Positions 42,679 to 53,781 of a stretch of DNA of 64,000 nucleotides are shown here, piece by piece. Under the pieces are notes generated by a model. The model ran no database searches and was not told the origin of the DNA. It worked only from the letters and a program-made list of their open reading frames with translations. The stretch comes from Fonsecaea monophora (lineage: Eukaryota; Ascomycota; Eurotiomycetes; Chaetothyriales; Herpotrichiellaceae), in the NCBI RefSeq assembly GCF_001642475.1, contig NW_019173958.1:248001-312000 (forward strand), written 5' to 3'. The position numbers were made by a program, and so were the translations under genes. Each line of letters starts with the position of its first letter. The stretch's first letter is position 1.

Positions 42679-43695
42679 CTACTCACGGCGATCTGGGCTC
42701 GAGCGGCGCAGGATTTCTCTCACTACCACCTCTGATATACCATGATGGCCTGGTCCGGTGGGGTGGAAGACTCTCCACTTTTTTATCTGTGGCCATTCAG
42801 GAACGACTTGAGGGTCTGGCATGCCCTCGTCATCACCCAAAAACTCTTGAGACGCGGACCCAACGAGGGAGAGTGTAATATCAGGTGGTGGCATATTGAA
42901 GAACCAAGTGTCGCTTCGATCAATCTCTGGTTCTTCAACCCCAGGCTCACAAAATCGATGGCCATCAAAAGCACCGTCGATGTCCAGATAAACAGCGCCA
43001 TGAAGCTCTGTCGTTGCTTTGATCACATCGTTTAACATCATCACTAATTGGTTGAGTTCCCTTCTCTTGGTCTTCGTCAGGTAGTCCAACGGTCTGGTTT
43101 GGCTGAAAGTTGCAGTGTCACAATAATCGGTGTCTTCATTAAAAAACCTGGCATAGCCAGTAACGATCAGGAGTGCGCCAGGTTTCAGATGCTGAACGGC
43201 CCCAGAGATGATATTCTCCAGGTTGAGAAGCGCAGTGGTCTCGATGATCTCTCTGGCCTTGACAAGCTGGGCTTCACAACCTATCGATGGCTGCCAATGA
43301 TAAACGCACTCATTCAAAACCACAAAGAAGTTGACATCATTTCCACTGGCTGTCAGGGTAACAAGGTCCGAGTCGCCGATATACGGGACTTGATCTCGCA
43401 GGATGACCGTACTAGTCAGACCACCGCATGCAAGATGCTTGAATTTAGCTTTGTCGATGTTGATCAGGGAGTTGTTGGCGACTTGGATGGGATATGCGTC
43501 AGAATAACGGCCACACCGAAAATCCGCATACGGTGGCCATCCAGGGGTACCTGCTCCTGCTCCTGAAGCATAAGAGTCCCCGATTGCCGCGTAGGAGCGT
43601 ATTGATCGATGTGCAGTGCGGAGGTGAGCAGGGATTGACTGGCCGCCTAGGCAGAAGAGAAGGAGCAACAAGGGAGGTAACCAGGCGGATGCCAT
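42679..43695 (-). CDS. Secreted SGNH/GDSL-type esterase or lipase
   Basis: A single exon of 338 residues with a strong signal peptide (WLPPLLLLLFCLGG, cleavage near residue 20-25). Block I YAAIGDSYASGAG supplies the catalytic Ser41. HLACGGLTS supplies the oxyanion Gly. VTLTASGNDVNFF supplies the Asn of block III. FHPTGPGHHG near residue 310 supplies the catalytic His. SGNH hydrolases cleave esters of lipids or acetylated polysaccharides. The usual Asp two or three residues before the catalytic His is not present (RVFHPT), as in some secreted family members that work with a Ser-His dyad. Four or more Cys residues suggest disulphides. The gene is divergent from the DHH gene across 524 bp. The substrate is unknown. 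Confidence 0.88.
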   Translation of the reverse strand: MASAWLPPLLLLLFCLGGQSIPAHLRTAHRSIRSYAAIGDSYASGAGAGTPGWPPYADFRCGRYSDAYPIQVANNSLINIDKAKFKHLACGGLTSTVILRDQVPYIGDSDLVTLTASGNDVNFFVVLNECVYHWQPSIGCEAQLVKAREIIETTALLNLENIISGAVQHLKPGALLIVTGYARFFNEDTDYCDTATFSQTRPLDYLTKTKRRELNQLVMMLNDVIKATTELHGAVYLDIDGAFDGHRFCEPGVEEPEIDRSDTWFFNMPPPDITLSLVGSASQEFLGDDEGMPDPQVVPEWPQIKKWRVFHPTGPGHHGISEVVVREILRRSSPDRRE

Positions 43696-44219
43696 CGAGC
43701 AGGCTTCAGATAGTACTCGGATACAACACGCCGCCGGCGCTCAGACCTGTTAACATTCTATAAACCTCTCCCCAGATATCAGGAGGAATGATACATGAAT
43801 AGGACGAGAAGCACGAGACAAGATCACAAAGACATGTAATAGGGTGTCGTCGAGGTTGCCTTGACTGCTGACTCATTCACGAGCCGCGCTACTGTCAGAC
43901 AGATCAATCCGAGGTCTCGAAGCGCGCACGTGGGAGAAATTGCCTGTCAGACAAAAACTTATCAATCATGGACGTCATGGACCGCGCAGGGTCACCTGGT
44001 CGCTGGTCGCAGGTCGCAGTTCTCTTTCTCCTCAATCTTGCCATCCATTCTAGTCTCGATTGAGCCTGGATGCTGTTGAACACGATCCCCCACAAGGTCT
44101 TCAGTCTCGATCTGATTCGTGCCTCGTGTCAAACTTCTGTATTGCTATCATTGTACAAATACCCAACACCCTGTCTTCCTCGCACCCGCTGTCTGCAACC
44201 ATCCGATGCTAGGCGCGGA
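43696..44219. promoter_or_regulatory. Divergent promoter between the SGNH hydrolase and the DHH gene
   Basis: 524 bp separates the two start codons. A CACGTG palindrome lies at 43927-43932, within GCGCACGTGGG. No TATA box is obvious. Co-regulation of the two genes is possible but they look functionally unrelated. Confidence 0.4.
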
Positions 44220-45657
44220 ATGAAGCGATCTGCCGCCGCCAAAGCTCATCCCAAACTTCCAGATTACTGCGATGTTGAGCCACGGCGCGATGAGTCCGGA
44301 AAACCCATCTGGCCTGCTCCGGAGGCTGCTATGGAGGAGGCAAGAGCCTTCATAAAAGAATGGTGTGACCGACCTTGCCACAGACTCCTTGTCCAACCTT
44401 GAACTCGTAAATGGCAATGCTAACTAAAGCAGTGCAGCAAGTGGCAAGAAAGCACTCATTGTTCCCGACAAAGACGCCGACGGCCTCTCATCAGGTGTCA
44501 TCCTACATCGAACGCTGACGGACCTCGGCCTTGATCCGTCCTTGATCGATGTCCACCTGGTTCAGAAGGGTTCCACCATCCATGCCCAGTCGGAGCGTGA
44601 AGCCATGGCTGCGAAAAGTAAGTGAAGAACCGAACCTCATTGATTTAATGCATACCCTGACACCATTGATCAAGATCCGGCATATGTAGTTGTCCTCGAT
44701 CAGGGATCAATAGCAGCACCACCCGTGGTTGATCTACACTACACGAAATCTCTGATCATTGACCATCATTTGAGTGATCATTTCCCTGAAGGTGCTCAGG
44801 TGGTCTCAGCCTGCCATTATCCGCCGGTCGCAACATCGTCTCTCCTCACTTACGAGATCTGTAAGATTCTAGCACCCAACATATCTTCCTCCTGTGCCTA
44901 TCTCGCTTGTATCGGCACGCATGGTGATCTTGGAAATACCTTGAAGTGGTCTCCTCCGTTCCCAGACATGAAAGAGGCATTCAAATTGTTCACCAAAAAA
45001 TCTATCAATGATGCAACCTCGCTTGTCAACGCACCCAGGCGAACCGCGAAATATGACGTTATCACCGCGTGGACAGCTCTTCTTGCATCAAAGGATCCCA
45101 AAGACCTGTTAAGCAATGGACGACTCCAGAGCGCACGTGCCGAGATCAATACGGAGGTAGAGTTGAACACACACACACCTCCAAAATTCAGCCCTGATGG
45201 ACGAATCGCTGTTCTGCGGATCAACACACCTGCGCAGGTGCATCCAGTCATTGCCACTCGGTGGGCCGGATATCTGAACTCCAAATCTTTGGAAATAGTC
45301 CTTTGCGCAAATTCAGGTTATCTCCCTGGGATGGTCAACTTCTCTTGTCGTATCGCCCGATGCGCAAGGTCAAGAGATCCACCTGTCAATATCATTGACA
45401 GCTTGAAAGCTGCTGCAGATCTGTCATCCGACGGCCTCAAAGCTAGGCTTGGAGAGAGCTTCGCTAGAGGCCACAAAGAAGCCAGCGGTGGGATTGTGCC
45501 TGCTGAAGCCTTCGAGGAGCTGATGGCCCTGCTTAAAATTGGTGAAAAGCCGCAGAAGAACAGTGATGATGCGGATGAGCCGAAAGCAAAAAAGGTCAAG
45601 ACCGTCGAAAAGAGTCCACAGAAAAACACGCTTGCGAACTATTTCCGGAAGCCATGA
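44220..45657 (+). CDS. DHH-DHHA1 phosphoesterase (RecJ/NrnA-like) with C-terminal PIP-box-like tail, three exons
   Basis: Exons: 44220-44362, 44433-44617, 44675-45657; introns of 70 and 57 bp with GTGTGA and GTAAGT donors; 436 residues. The DHH metal-site motifs are intact: motif I PDKDADGLSSG (Asp60, Asp62, Asp64), motif II VVVLDQGS (Asp118), motif III LIIDHH (Asp139-His140-His141), motif IV CIGTHGDLG (Asp194). The C-terminal DHHA1 domain ends with the substrate-binding FARGHKEASGGIVP (Gly381-Gly382). This is the RecJ/NrnA/GdpP superfamily: metal-dependent exonucleases and oligonucleotide or pyrophosphate hydrolases. The last 30 residues carry a basic KAKKVK patch and end KNTLANYFRKP, which resembles a PCNA-interacting peptide (K-x-x-L-x-x-Y-F). 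A nuclear DNA-end or oligonucleotide-processing role is inferred. The first donor site is the least certain part of the model. Its stop lies 44 bp from that of the convergent zinc-finger gene. Confidence 0.87.
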
Positions 45658-45701
45658 ATTGCCCTCGATTGCCTGGTGCACATTCCATTCGGTCAACTGG
45701 A

Positions 45702-47501
45702 TTAGACCTTGGCGCCTTCCACAGATCCCAGTGTTTGGTATGTATCATGCAACTCCCGCAGGACCGTTGGCAATGTCTCCTCGAGGGCCATATTGACAAG
45801 CCATTGAAACATCATGGGATCCCCGCCAAAGAGAGGACCACCCATTCTTTCAGACAACCTCTGGGGTAGATGGGCTTCGAGATAGACGTTGTAATCTCGG
45901 ACATATTGCCTTATGGGCGGGGAATTTGCATCCTCAACATATGGGGTGCCTGGACGTTGCGCATCGGGAAAGAGTATGTCGAAGATTCCATACCACACCG
46001 ACGTGGTGTCTTTGCGCATCTTCCTGCGCTTGACTGCTTTATACTGCTCGTGGGTCATCTTCTCTTCAAAGGGACAGTCTTTCAGATCACAAGCTGGCCT
46101 TGCCCGCGCGTGAAGCTCGCCGTCGCTTTCTGACTCGAATTCGGTATAGCAGGACGAACAAAAATATTCAGGCCGCCGATGGACCCGGTAAAGATGCTGC
46201 TTCAGTCGGGGGATGCTTGTCAAGCATACACTTCGACATCGACGATACGCCTTTTCATGCAAATTGGGGTTCATTTCCGAATATCTATTTGGATCATATT
46301 TCGCATAGGGACAGGCAAGAAGACCTTCTGCATCAAGATCTTCCAGGATGGGGCTCTCGATGCGCGGTCTCTGTGGCTTTCTTGACTCATCATCGCCGTC
46401 GACTTTTCGGCGTTTGTTCTTCCCGGACGACCCTGACACATTGTTCACCTGCTTGTTCGATGAACAAGACCCCGAGGTGGCCTGGATTCCACCGTTGGAG
46501 CTTGTGGGTGATTCTTGCGAGCTCTGAGGAGTGTGTACGGCCATCCCTCCTCGGTAGGAGACGAACTCTCGTATCAAGTCTTGCCCGATCTCTAAAACGA
46601 GGTCTTCGATTTTTTGCTGACTTCCCATGTCGAAGGATGGCGGGGACTGAGAGTTGAATACAAATGATTCCTCTCCGGAGGATGCAATGTCCATCTCCTG
46701 GGGCGTTGTTGAAGGGAGAGTAAAGGATTCTCTGCCACCTTTGACGCCTTCATGGGTCCCCATGGTTTCATCCCTCCCATCATAGTCGCCGAAGAAATTG
46801 AGGTCCTGGTATAACAGTGGTGAGCTAGCCCTGTCACTATCACCTCCGTTGGTCGCGTTGAAGGCGAACAACAATGGTGATGTGACCCGAGTTCCTCTGA
46901 TGGGCAGTCGGCGCGTTGCGACGTGCAGTGATCGCGTTGATGTCGATCTGGTGCAGCGAGCAGCTTCTCCTTGCTTACAGCCGTCGTTGACGCTTCCGGT
47001 CATCCCCTCCAGGACTCCCTGATGCCAACCATCTTGGTCGACCAGGGTGGAGCACGAACCCATAGCCGATGTTCGAGTAGATAGGCCTTGGCCGGGGTAA
47101 GACTGTGAGGGAATGCTCTTTTCGAAATCACTCGAAGAGGCTTGGGCTACAGCCTCTTCTTCCGGGACAGGCAGTGGAAGCTCCTTGTCTTCATTTGCGA
47201 AGCCTGGCTCACAGCAAGCTCCAGAGCTCCAACCCAGACGCGACGGTGGTGATGCACTATTGTTGGGAGATGTCCGAGGAATGGTATCTCGACGGCTCCT
47301 AGGCTCACCACTTACTAGCGTGTAGCTCGTTGATTTTGCGCTCGCTATCCGATCTCCTGCAACATCCAGAGAAAACTCTGGCCGCACTGGAATGGAGCTG
47401 CGAGGCTCTTTATATGTCTCAGGAATGGAGCGTGGTTCCGCGTCCGCCAGAGGTCTAGTTCGACGATGTGACAATGGGTTTCCAGTACTATAAGAATACA
47501 T
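45702..47501 (-). CDS. Fungal C2H2-like zinc-finger protein
   Basis: A single exon of 599 residues from the ATG at 47501 (MYSYSTGN); the frame above it begins at TTG. Residues 1 to about 330 are Ser/Thr/Pro-rich and probably disordered. A basic GKNKRRKVDGDDES patch is a candidate nuclear localisation signal. The conserved part (about 395-505) has LLACPYAKYDPNRYSEMN, CRSVCLTSIPRLKQHLYRVH and YFCSSCYTEFES, then HARARPACDLKDCPFEE: Cys/His pairs spaced like the degenerate C2H2 domain found in many filamentous-fungal proteins. A C-terminal helical region follows (WYGIFDILFPDAQRPGTPYV). Role unknown; DNA or RNA binding is possible. Its 3' end is only 44 bp from the DHH gene stop. Confidence 0.82.
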   Translation of the reverse strand: MYSYSTGNPLSHRRTRPLADAEPRSIPETYKEPRSSIPVRPEFSLDVAGDRIASAKSTSYTLVSGEPRSRRDTIPRTSPNNSASPPSRLGWSSGACCEPGFANEDKELPLPVPEEEAVAQASSSDFEKSIPSQSYPGQGLSTRTSAMGSCSTLVDQDGWHQGVLEGMTGSVNDGCKQGEAARCTRSTSTRSLHVATRRLPIRGTRVTSPLLFAFNATNGGDSDRASSPLLYQDLNFFGDYDGRDETMGTHEGVKGGRESFTLPSTTPQEMDIASSGEESFVFNSQSPPSFDMGSQQKIEDLVLEIGQDLIREFVSYRGGMAVHTPQSSQESPTSSNGGIQATSGSCSSNKQVNNVSGSSGKNKRRKVDGDDESRKPQRPRIESPILEDLDAEGLLACPYAKYDPNRYSEMNPNLHEKAYRRCRSVCLTSIPRLKQHLYRVHRRPEYFCSSCYTEFESESDGELHARARPACDLKDCPFEEKMTHEQYKAVKRRKMRKDTTSVWYGIFDILFPDAQRPGTPYVEDANSPPIRQYVRDYNVYLEAHLPQRLSERMGGPLFGGDPMMFQWLVNMALEETLPTVLRELHDTYQTLGSVEGAKV

Positions 47502-48408
47502 TTTCAACCGCTTTGGAGCCTAAGAGGTGGAAGGACAAATAATTTGTAAACCTGGACGACGTTGGCAAGCGGCGAAATTTTCCGGGGTATTATAATGATC
47601 GGCGCGTCACTGATGAAGGCAGATGATGAGAATATGGTGGAAGAGAAGCAAAGAAAAGGAGCAGGAGCTAGAGTGAGAAGATATGGGCGGAAGTGGGTGC
47701 GTGTCGAAACCAACAGGCGGTGCATCAAGGTCCAGGCACACAGCACGGATTGCAAGTCACAGATGTGTGTATTCGGTACCGCGACCTTTGCAGGGAGTTT
47801 CGCACAGCCACGAAAAGGCGTCTGAGTACGTAGAGACGTGCTATTGGCTGGAAAGTTTCAGCTGGAATGCATAAGCGCCCATCCGGGGAAATGGAACAGG
47901 CATGGCAGAGGGCGAAACATTAACTCGGCAGTTCTCGGTCTGTGGCGGGGGACATTGGATTACGAGGTCTTCCAACTTCATTTTTTTTTTTCCTGGCCGG
48001 ATTCATCCATCTCGGCGTTTGACCAAAGGGAGTCTGGTGGGAACGAATCCGCTGCGGGTTGTAACGCAGGTTCAGGGGTATACCAGGGGTGCGTCTTCAC
48101 CGCAACTCCTAGTCGGGCAAGGCTGAGAGAGATTGGGCAGCAAGAGTTTGCCTGGATTTCGGAAAGCTTTGACGAGTGTAAAAGAGCGGCGGCAGTGGGG
48201 ACAAACACTGCAGAAAATCAAAGAAAACAAGGGCAGAGGGTCATTAATTCCATTATTTGGATATGTACTCACTTGGTGTCTGTTTCCTCTCTCTGTCTCT
48301 CTCTCACACACACACAAAACATCTCACTCCAAACCACCAACCACCACCACCGCTCCCCCGGGGACCCGGGGGGCCTTGAGTCCTGTTGACCAAATCTCTC
48401 GCGTGCGC
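47502..48408. other. Intergenic region, no recognised gene
   Basis: Left half is the promoter of the zinc-finger gene. Near the P450 3' end there are (CT)n and (CA)n runs followed by a CCACC-rich stretch (48285-48355). Confidence 0.5.
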
Positions 48409-50033
48409 TCACACCTGATCGCTGTGCCTCCTGCGGACGGTGACCATGACGTCCTTTGGCTGGTGGAACCAGCCCTGCCAGACGGACCACTCCTTGCCGT
48501 CCATCTGGAGATCAAAGTCGTAGTCGCGCAGGATGGCCGGGAGCAGCTTGTACATTTCGGTGGTGGTGATGTGCTTGCCGATGCAGATGCGTTTGCCGTA
48601 CCCGAAATGGATCATGTGGCGTTCCATGTGGGCGGCCGCCTTCTCGCCGTCGCGGAACCAGCGCTCCGGGATGAACTGTTCGGCGTCGGCGCCGAAGACG
48701 GCCTTGTCAAAGTGCACCGCGTTGGCGTTCATCATGACCGTCGTGCCGCCGGGAAAGAAGCGCCCGCAGATCTCCACCCCCGGGTACGGCACGACCCGCG
48801 GCAGGCCCGTGCCCAGTGACCCGTGCATGCGCATCGCCTCGCGCACCACCGCGTGGAGGTAGGGCAGCTTGATGGCGTCGTTGTACCGCACGGGGTACTT
48901 GAGGGTACCATTGGCAAAAGCCTCTTCGATCTCGGCGCGCACTTTGGCCAGAGTCGGCGGGTTTTTGTGCAGGTAGTAGAAGATGGCCGTCAGCGCAATG
49001 TACGTGGTGTCGGAACCCGCCCAGATCATGGCCCAGAGTTCTGTGGTGACGTCGAGGATGCCAAAGTCGTTCTTGGGGTCGTTGGCGATGTCGATGAGTT
49101 TGCTGAGCACGTCGTTTCGGTTGTACGGCTTCCCCTCGGCCATGTCGTCCAGACGCTGCTTCACCGCTGCGTGGGATTGGTCAATCACAGTGAAGAAACC
49201 CTTTGCTCCCGCGCGTGTCGCGGGATAGATCATCTGGGATAGAAAGTACAGATTTCGGAAACCCCACGGTATATTGTTCAATGCCGCAGCAGGGTTGGGC
49301 ATGACGTCCATCAAATGACACCAATTGTTATAGTCGACTAGAATGTATATGTCAATGCTGGACTAGGGTGGTCATGTTTACTCCTTCGAGACGAGACTGG
49401 GAACTTACTGTTGTCTCTGATGAAACCAAAACCACCTTCTCGCCCGTAAAAGATCTCGCCAATGATATCAAAGGTGTACTTGCGGATCCAAACGGACACG
49501 TCGAAGACTTCTCCAGTGTCGGCAAAGTGATCCATCTGCTTGCGGAAGAGGGCGATTACCCTGTCCACGCACGGCTCGTACTCGAGCACAGCAGCTTGAG
49601 TGTACAGGTGCGCCACTGTCCGTCGTCGCCATGTGTGAGCTGCCTCATCCCGTTCGGCGAAACTATCCTTGCGTTTGGAAATGTGCGTCAGGAAATTGTT
49701 GTAAAAGTCGCCCTTGGTAAATTCATATTTGGGACCGTATATAGTGTCGACGGCCGAGGCGTCGGCGACTGAAACCTGATTTGGGGCAAGCCGGACAAGG
49801 TAGCCATATTTCTTGTGGATCGGGAGTTGGTAGTCTTGACCCCGACCATTTCGCACGGCTCGAAAGTACCAGAGACTGGTGATTGAAGCCCAAAATGGTC
49901 CGGGGATATCCCTCAATGGGTGGAAGTAGCGATTGTAGACGGCGCACGCAAAGACATAGGCAATGATGCTCGGAATGAAGAGTTGGAGCCCAAATATAAT
50001 GTTGTCCTTCGACAACAGGGGTGATAACAGCAT
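48409..50033 (-). CDS. Cytochrome P450 monooxygenase, two exons
   Basis: Exon 1 is 50033-49409 and exon 2 is 49337-48409, with a 71-bp GTAAGT/TCTAG intron; 517 residues. An N-terminal membrane anchor (IIFGLQLFIPSIIAYVFA) and a proline hinge (HPLRDIPGPFWASIT) place it on the ER. The I-helix AGSDTT, the K-helix E-x-x-R (VVREAMR), the PERW motif and the heme-binding FGYGKRICIG (Cys460) are all intact, so the enzyme should be active. Overall it resembles the pisatin-demethylase-like group of fungal P450s, an impression not tested. No polyketide or peptide synthase lies nearby, so this looks like a stand-alone catabolic or detoxification P450. The first ATG after the leader was chosen; the upstream frame starts only at TTG. 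Confidence 0.93.
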
Positions 50034-51782
50034 TTTGTTGTATACGTAGCACTGGTTCACGAGGGGAGGGACTGTGTGAGGGAGGGTTACACAAAGAGAA
50101 GAGAACGAATAGGCGCTGAATGAATACAAGCATGTACCTTGAAGTTACCTCACCCGAGTCGAACTCCACGAGACCAGCCTACCCACCTATCGTCACCCTC
50201 CACTCTCTTCTCCATGCATGCAGATGCTTCAGGGATGATCCCACACGAGGACATAGAATGCGGTTGGCTGTTGATTCATGGTTTTCTCGGTACAGCTCCT
50301 CGAATATCCTGCATGGTCTGAGGATCGGGCCAAAGGGTTCGATGATTGAAATACGTGGCATCTCCCTGACGCCTCGTGTGAGAGCGTCATCACTGAATCG
50401 AGTTAGCAGTCAACGGAGGGATGAGGGCGAAGAATGCCCACAGGGCCAACAGGAATTGAGTGTGTATGCGCAGGGCAGCCCACAAGCTGCGACCGAGGTC
50501 TTTCGTCCGTCTTCACTGATATGGCCTGCTGAACCTCATTCGACCGTCACGCACGCACAGGGGACTACTGCACTTCATGCAGGTGTGCACGCTGCAGGCG
50601 GCAGTTCGTGGAATGGCGAACTAGAGATGCTGGAAAAATGCGGAGCCGCTGATGGGATCGATTGACTCTGAGGGTTCTGGGAGGGTGTAGGATGTGCATT
50701 CGATGGAGAACATGTGTGCCGTCAACAAGAAGTCGTGTAAGAATCTGATTGAGCGAGAGGCGCCACAAGCTGCGTCTGACGATTCCCAGTTCCATGGAGT
50801 CGGGACCTTGACGGAAAGTCACGCATCTGCCAAGATTTGGCCAACACGACGAGCACCAAGCAACCACGAACTCGCACGAACAATACATGTACTGGTGATG
50901 TACATAAGACTTGCACCGAATGAACCTTAAAACACCCTGTCATAACTCTTCACCTAAACTGCGAAAACGTCCTTGTCTATCGGCTTTGCGGCTAGCTCTT
51001 CACGGTGCCATCCCAGCGCTGACTCTACGGGTGATGGAGATCGCACCGATCATTCCATGCCAAGTCGCCTTCACTCCCTCGTGCCGCTGCTATATTCCAC
51101 CATATCACGTTTCAAATGATCGACAAGGCAATGCCAACACAGGAATATTCTAACAAAGAAACCTTTATCTCGGCAGGATACAGCATCCACGTGACGAGTC
51201 GTGCACGCAGACAAGAGCTAGAAGCAAGAGCGTCAGGTGATGCTGGAGATCCCAAGTCAAAAGTGATACTACCATAATTCGAACCCCCTCAATATCTGCA
51301 ACATCGAGGATATGGCTAGGAAGAGATAGAATCGAACATTCGCAGACCGTGGTCGTGGGGCAGATTAAATATTCAACACTGCTGCGTAGATCGGGCATGT
51401 CAATACCGTCAAGAGAGCTTCTTTCAAGATGACTTGGTTTAGAACCACTGAAAATAGCGTGAACCCAAAATGGCACGGACCCAAGCATACTTTTGAGTCT
51501 TGGTGGAGGTAAGCGGGCAATGGCTGGCGGTAGATAGCCAGCCAAACCTCCAACGCCCATAAATGACTACTACCGGACAGACCAGCAGCTCGTACATGTT
51601 TTGAGCCAGAAACGCCCATGTTCCTCTCGCTATTCGTCAAACAGGCAGCCTTCGCTGGTCAACCTTCTTTCCCATTTCTCGTTCAGGAGATGGAACGAAT
51701 AACGGAATTGGCGGGTGACCATCGGACCACTCTCCTCTCAGACCGGTTTCCACAATCTCTAGCTTAAACTTGGACAACGGCT
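50034..51782. other. Intergenic stretch of 1.7 kb, no supported gene
   Basis: Several frames of 60-180 codons occur on both strands (for example 50120-50665 plus), none with recognisable features. Confidence 0.5.
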
Positions 51783-52892
51783 TTATAGTGATTTTTTGCG
51801 GTCGGGGCGGCCTAGTGGTGTTTCCAAATCAGATAGCACCGCTTCAGACACCCTAGCGAGAGTAAAAGGCTTCTGCGCGTTACAAAATCTTGGAATGGAT
51901 TCATCCGGGTTGTCTTTCTCTGCTTCTCCGTCATGGCTGTGATTTTCCATGAGGCAAAGCAGGTAGTGGTCAGTTGCCACCCCAGTGCTGGTGATTTCTA
52001 CCAACCAGACGAAGCCCGTGTCATCCCAACGGTGGATAGCACCGGCACTTTGTTCTCGAGCCGAAAATATGTTGCCTAGATTGTGTCAGTGGAATCCACA
52101 ACCCGCAGGTGGCTTATAGACAGCTTGGATTCCACACTTACCTAATGGGACGATTAGGAAAGCCTGGTCTTCTGAGCCATTCTCGCCTGCTTTATATCGT
52201 ATCCCGAACAAGGGGCCGGCATTGATCGCTGTGATGTCGTAGAACTCTCGGACACTCAGTTCTGTCTCTAGAGGACCTAGGACTCGGCCGTTGAGGCGCA
52301 AGGCCAGTGGAATGCCCTGATAGCGTCCGAGATCAAAATCTGGCTTGACGGAGAGATATTGGCTCCAAAGCCGTGAGTTCACCTTGCGCAACGCCTCATT
52401 GTTCGCACTCCAGTCGGCCATCCGCAGACAAGCGGCGAATTCTTTGTCGGATATGTTCTCGACAGTCCACAGGCTCCGATCCAGGCTCCTATCCACCCTG
52501 TCAAAGAATTCCTTGACAAATCGTCGCCCATGTTGGTCTTTCAGGCGCGTTGTCCATTTTCTACGCTCGGCAAAACTGGTAGAGCAATTATCCCACTCAT
52601 ACTGAAGCGACAAGTATAGCGATAGAGTATCATCACCGGATTCCTTTGGGGTGCCAGCAGATTGGTCAGCCTGAGTGTCAGTGTGCACATTCACTTTCCG
52701 CTCTAGTCGGGTGCCTGGATGGACGGCAGCCACTCCAGCGATTGGGCAGAATCGACCACAGCGCTGGTTATGGCGGACGCAGCTATCCACGGGTCGCGAC
52801 TCTGTTTTGGTAGAAGACCTAATGGGAAGATGATTCCGTGAGCGACATTGATGGGCTGGTTCCAGGAACAGTGGGAGGTAGTGGTGAGCAAA
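51783..52892 (-). CDS. Unrecognised spliced gene, 5' end unresolved
   Basis: Two exons are supported: one ending at 52142 and a last exon at 52075-51783. The 66-bp intron between them has a GTAAGT donor and a TCTAG acceptor. Joining keeps frame and gives LIVPLGNIFSAREQSAGAIH across the junction. The upstream exon is open back to an ATAG acceptor-like site just before 52892 and contains no early ATG, so at least one 5' exon is missing. A candidate is a short Met-initiated minus-strand frame at about 53350-53565. The visible product of about 347 residues is hydrophilic with a Cys-rich start (CVRHNQRCGRFCPI), a helical region rich in Arg/Asp (FVKEFFDRVDRSLDRSLW) and a beta-rich end (RWDDTGFVWLVEI). 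No family recognised. Confidence 0.6.
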
Positions 52893-53781
52893 CTATGATG
52901 GCGATGGACTAGTGAACTTGTGAATGAAGGATTCTAGTGTGCAATGTTTGGCCGTCAGTGGGTACCCGTTTAACCCTGTACCACCTCGCCTCCGCTGTCA
53001 GCGTATCTACTCAGGATGGAAGCATTGGAAAGACCACCGAGCACGATCAAAGACGACAAAGGACGCACAGGAGAAGATCGAGTACATCTCAGCGCAAATG
53101 GAGTCCGCAGCAGTCCCAAAATCCCACGCGGACGTTTCCTACTGCGCCGAGTCAGTCGCTGCCGCAAAGCTTTACTCACTGCGCACTGAGAAGCTGGTTC
53201 TTCAGTGATACCCGACTCGCTAGGATTGGGTTGTGTCTCCCATGACCTGGAACAGAGCTCTTGTTCATGCAGAGTGTGATCCAGCCCGGCTAATGCTCAA
53301 TGGTCGGCAAAGAAGGCCAGGTTGAGGCTCATCGGATTTGGAGCACGGATTATCGGCAGCGATGAGGATTAAGGTGAACATTGCGCGGAACCTGAACGTA
53401 AGCGTAACATGGCAGCACCATGCGTTCCTGAAAGCGGCGGCGAATGGATATCTGAACATTTCCGAGTAGAAGACAGATACTGAAGGTCGAGTCGCGTGGG
53501 AGGTCAGAGAGACGAGTACGAATTAAGTTCTGTGCGTCTCGCTTCCATCCGCAGACCATCGCCACAGCCTCACTAGCAGACTAATAGTGACTAGCCATTC
53601 ACTTGTGTGGGGTGCCCTGTGCTCCTCATTCTCAAAAGACCAAAATAATTATTGCATTGCAGCCCACCGCAGCGCGACTAGACATTCCCAGACCTGTAAC
53701 TACATACAACAGCCACTACCCATTGCCTTCACAGCGACCTGAAAGACACATTCGACAATCTCCCTGCATACGGCGACCATC
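52893..53781. other. Intergenic region before MED4, possibly holding a 5' exon
   Basis: May contain the missing 5' exon(s) of the gene at 51.8-52.9 kb. The right end is the MED4 promoter. Confidence 0.4.

Noticed and set aside
48409..50033. P450 as part of a secondary-metabolite cluster
   Set aside because: No synthase, transporter or pathway-type regulator is adjacent; neighbours are housekeeping or unrelated genes.
51275..51345. TTCGAA/ATCGAAC motifs resembling tRNA T-loops
   Set aside because: No matching cloverleaf on either strand.
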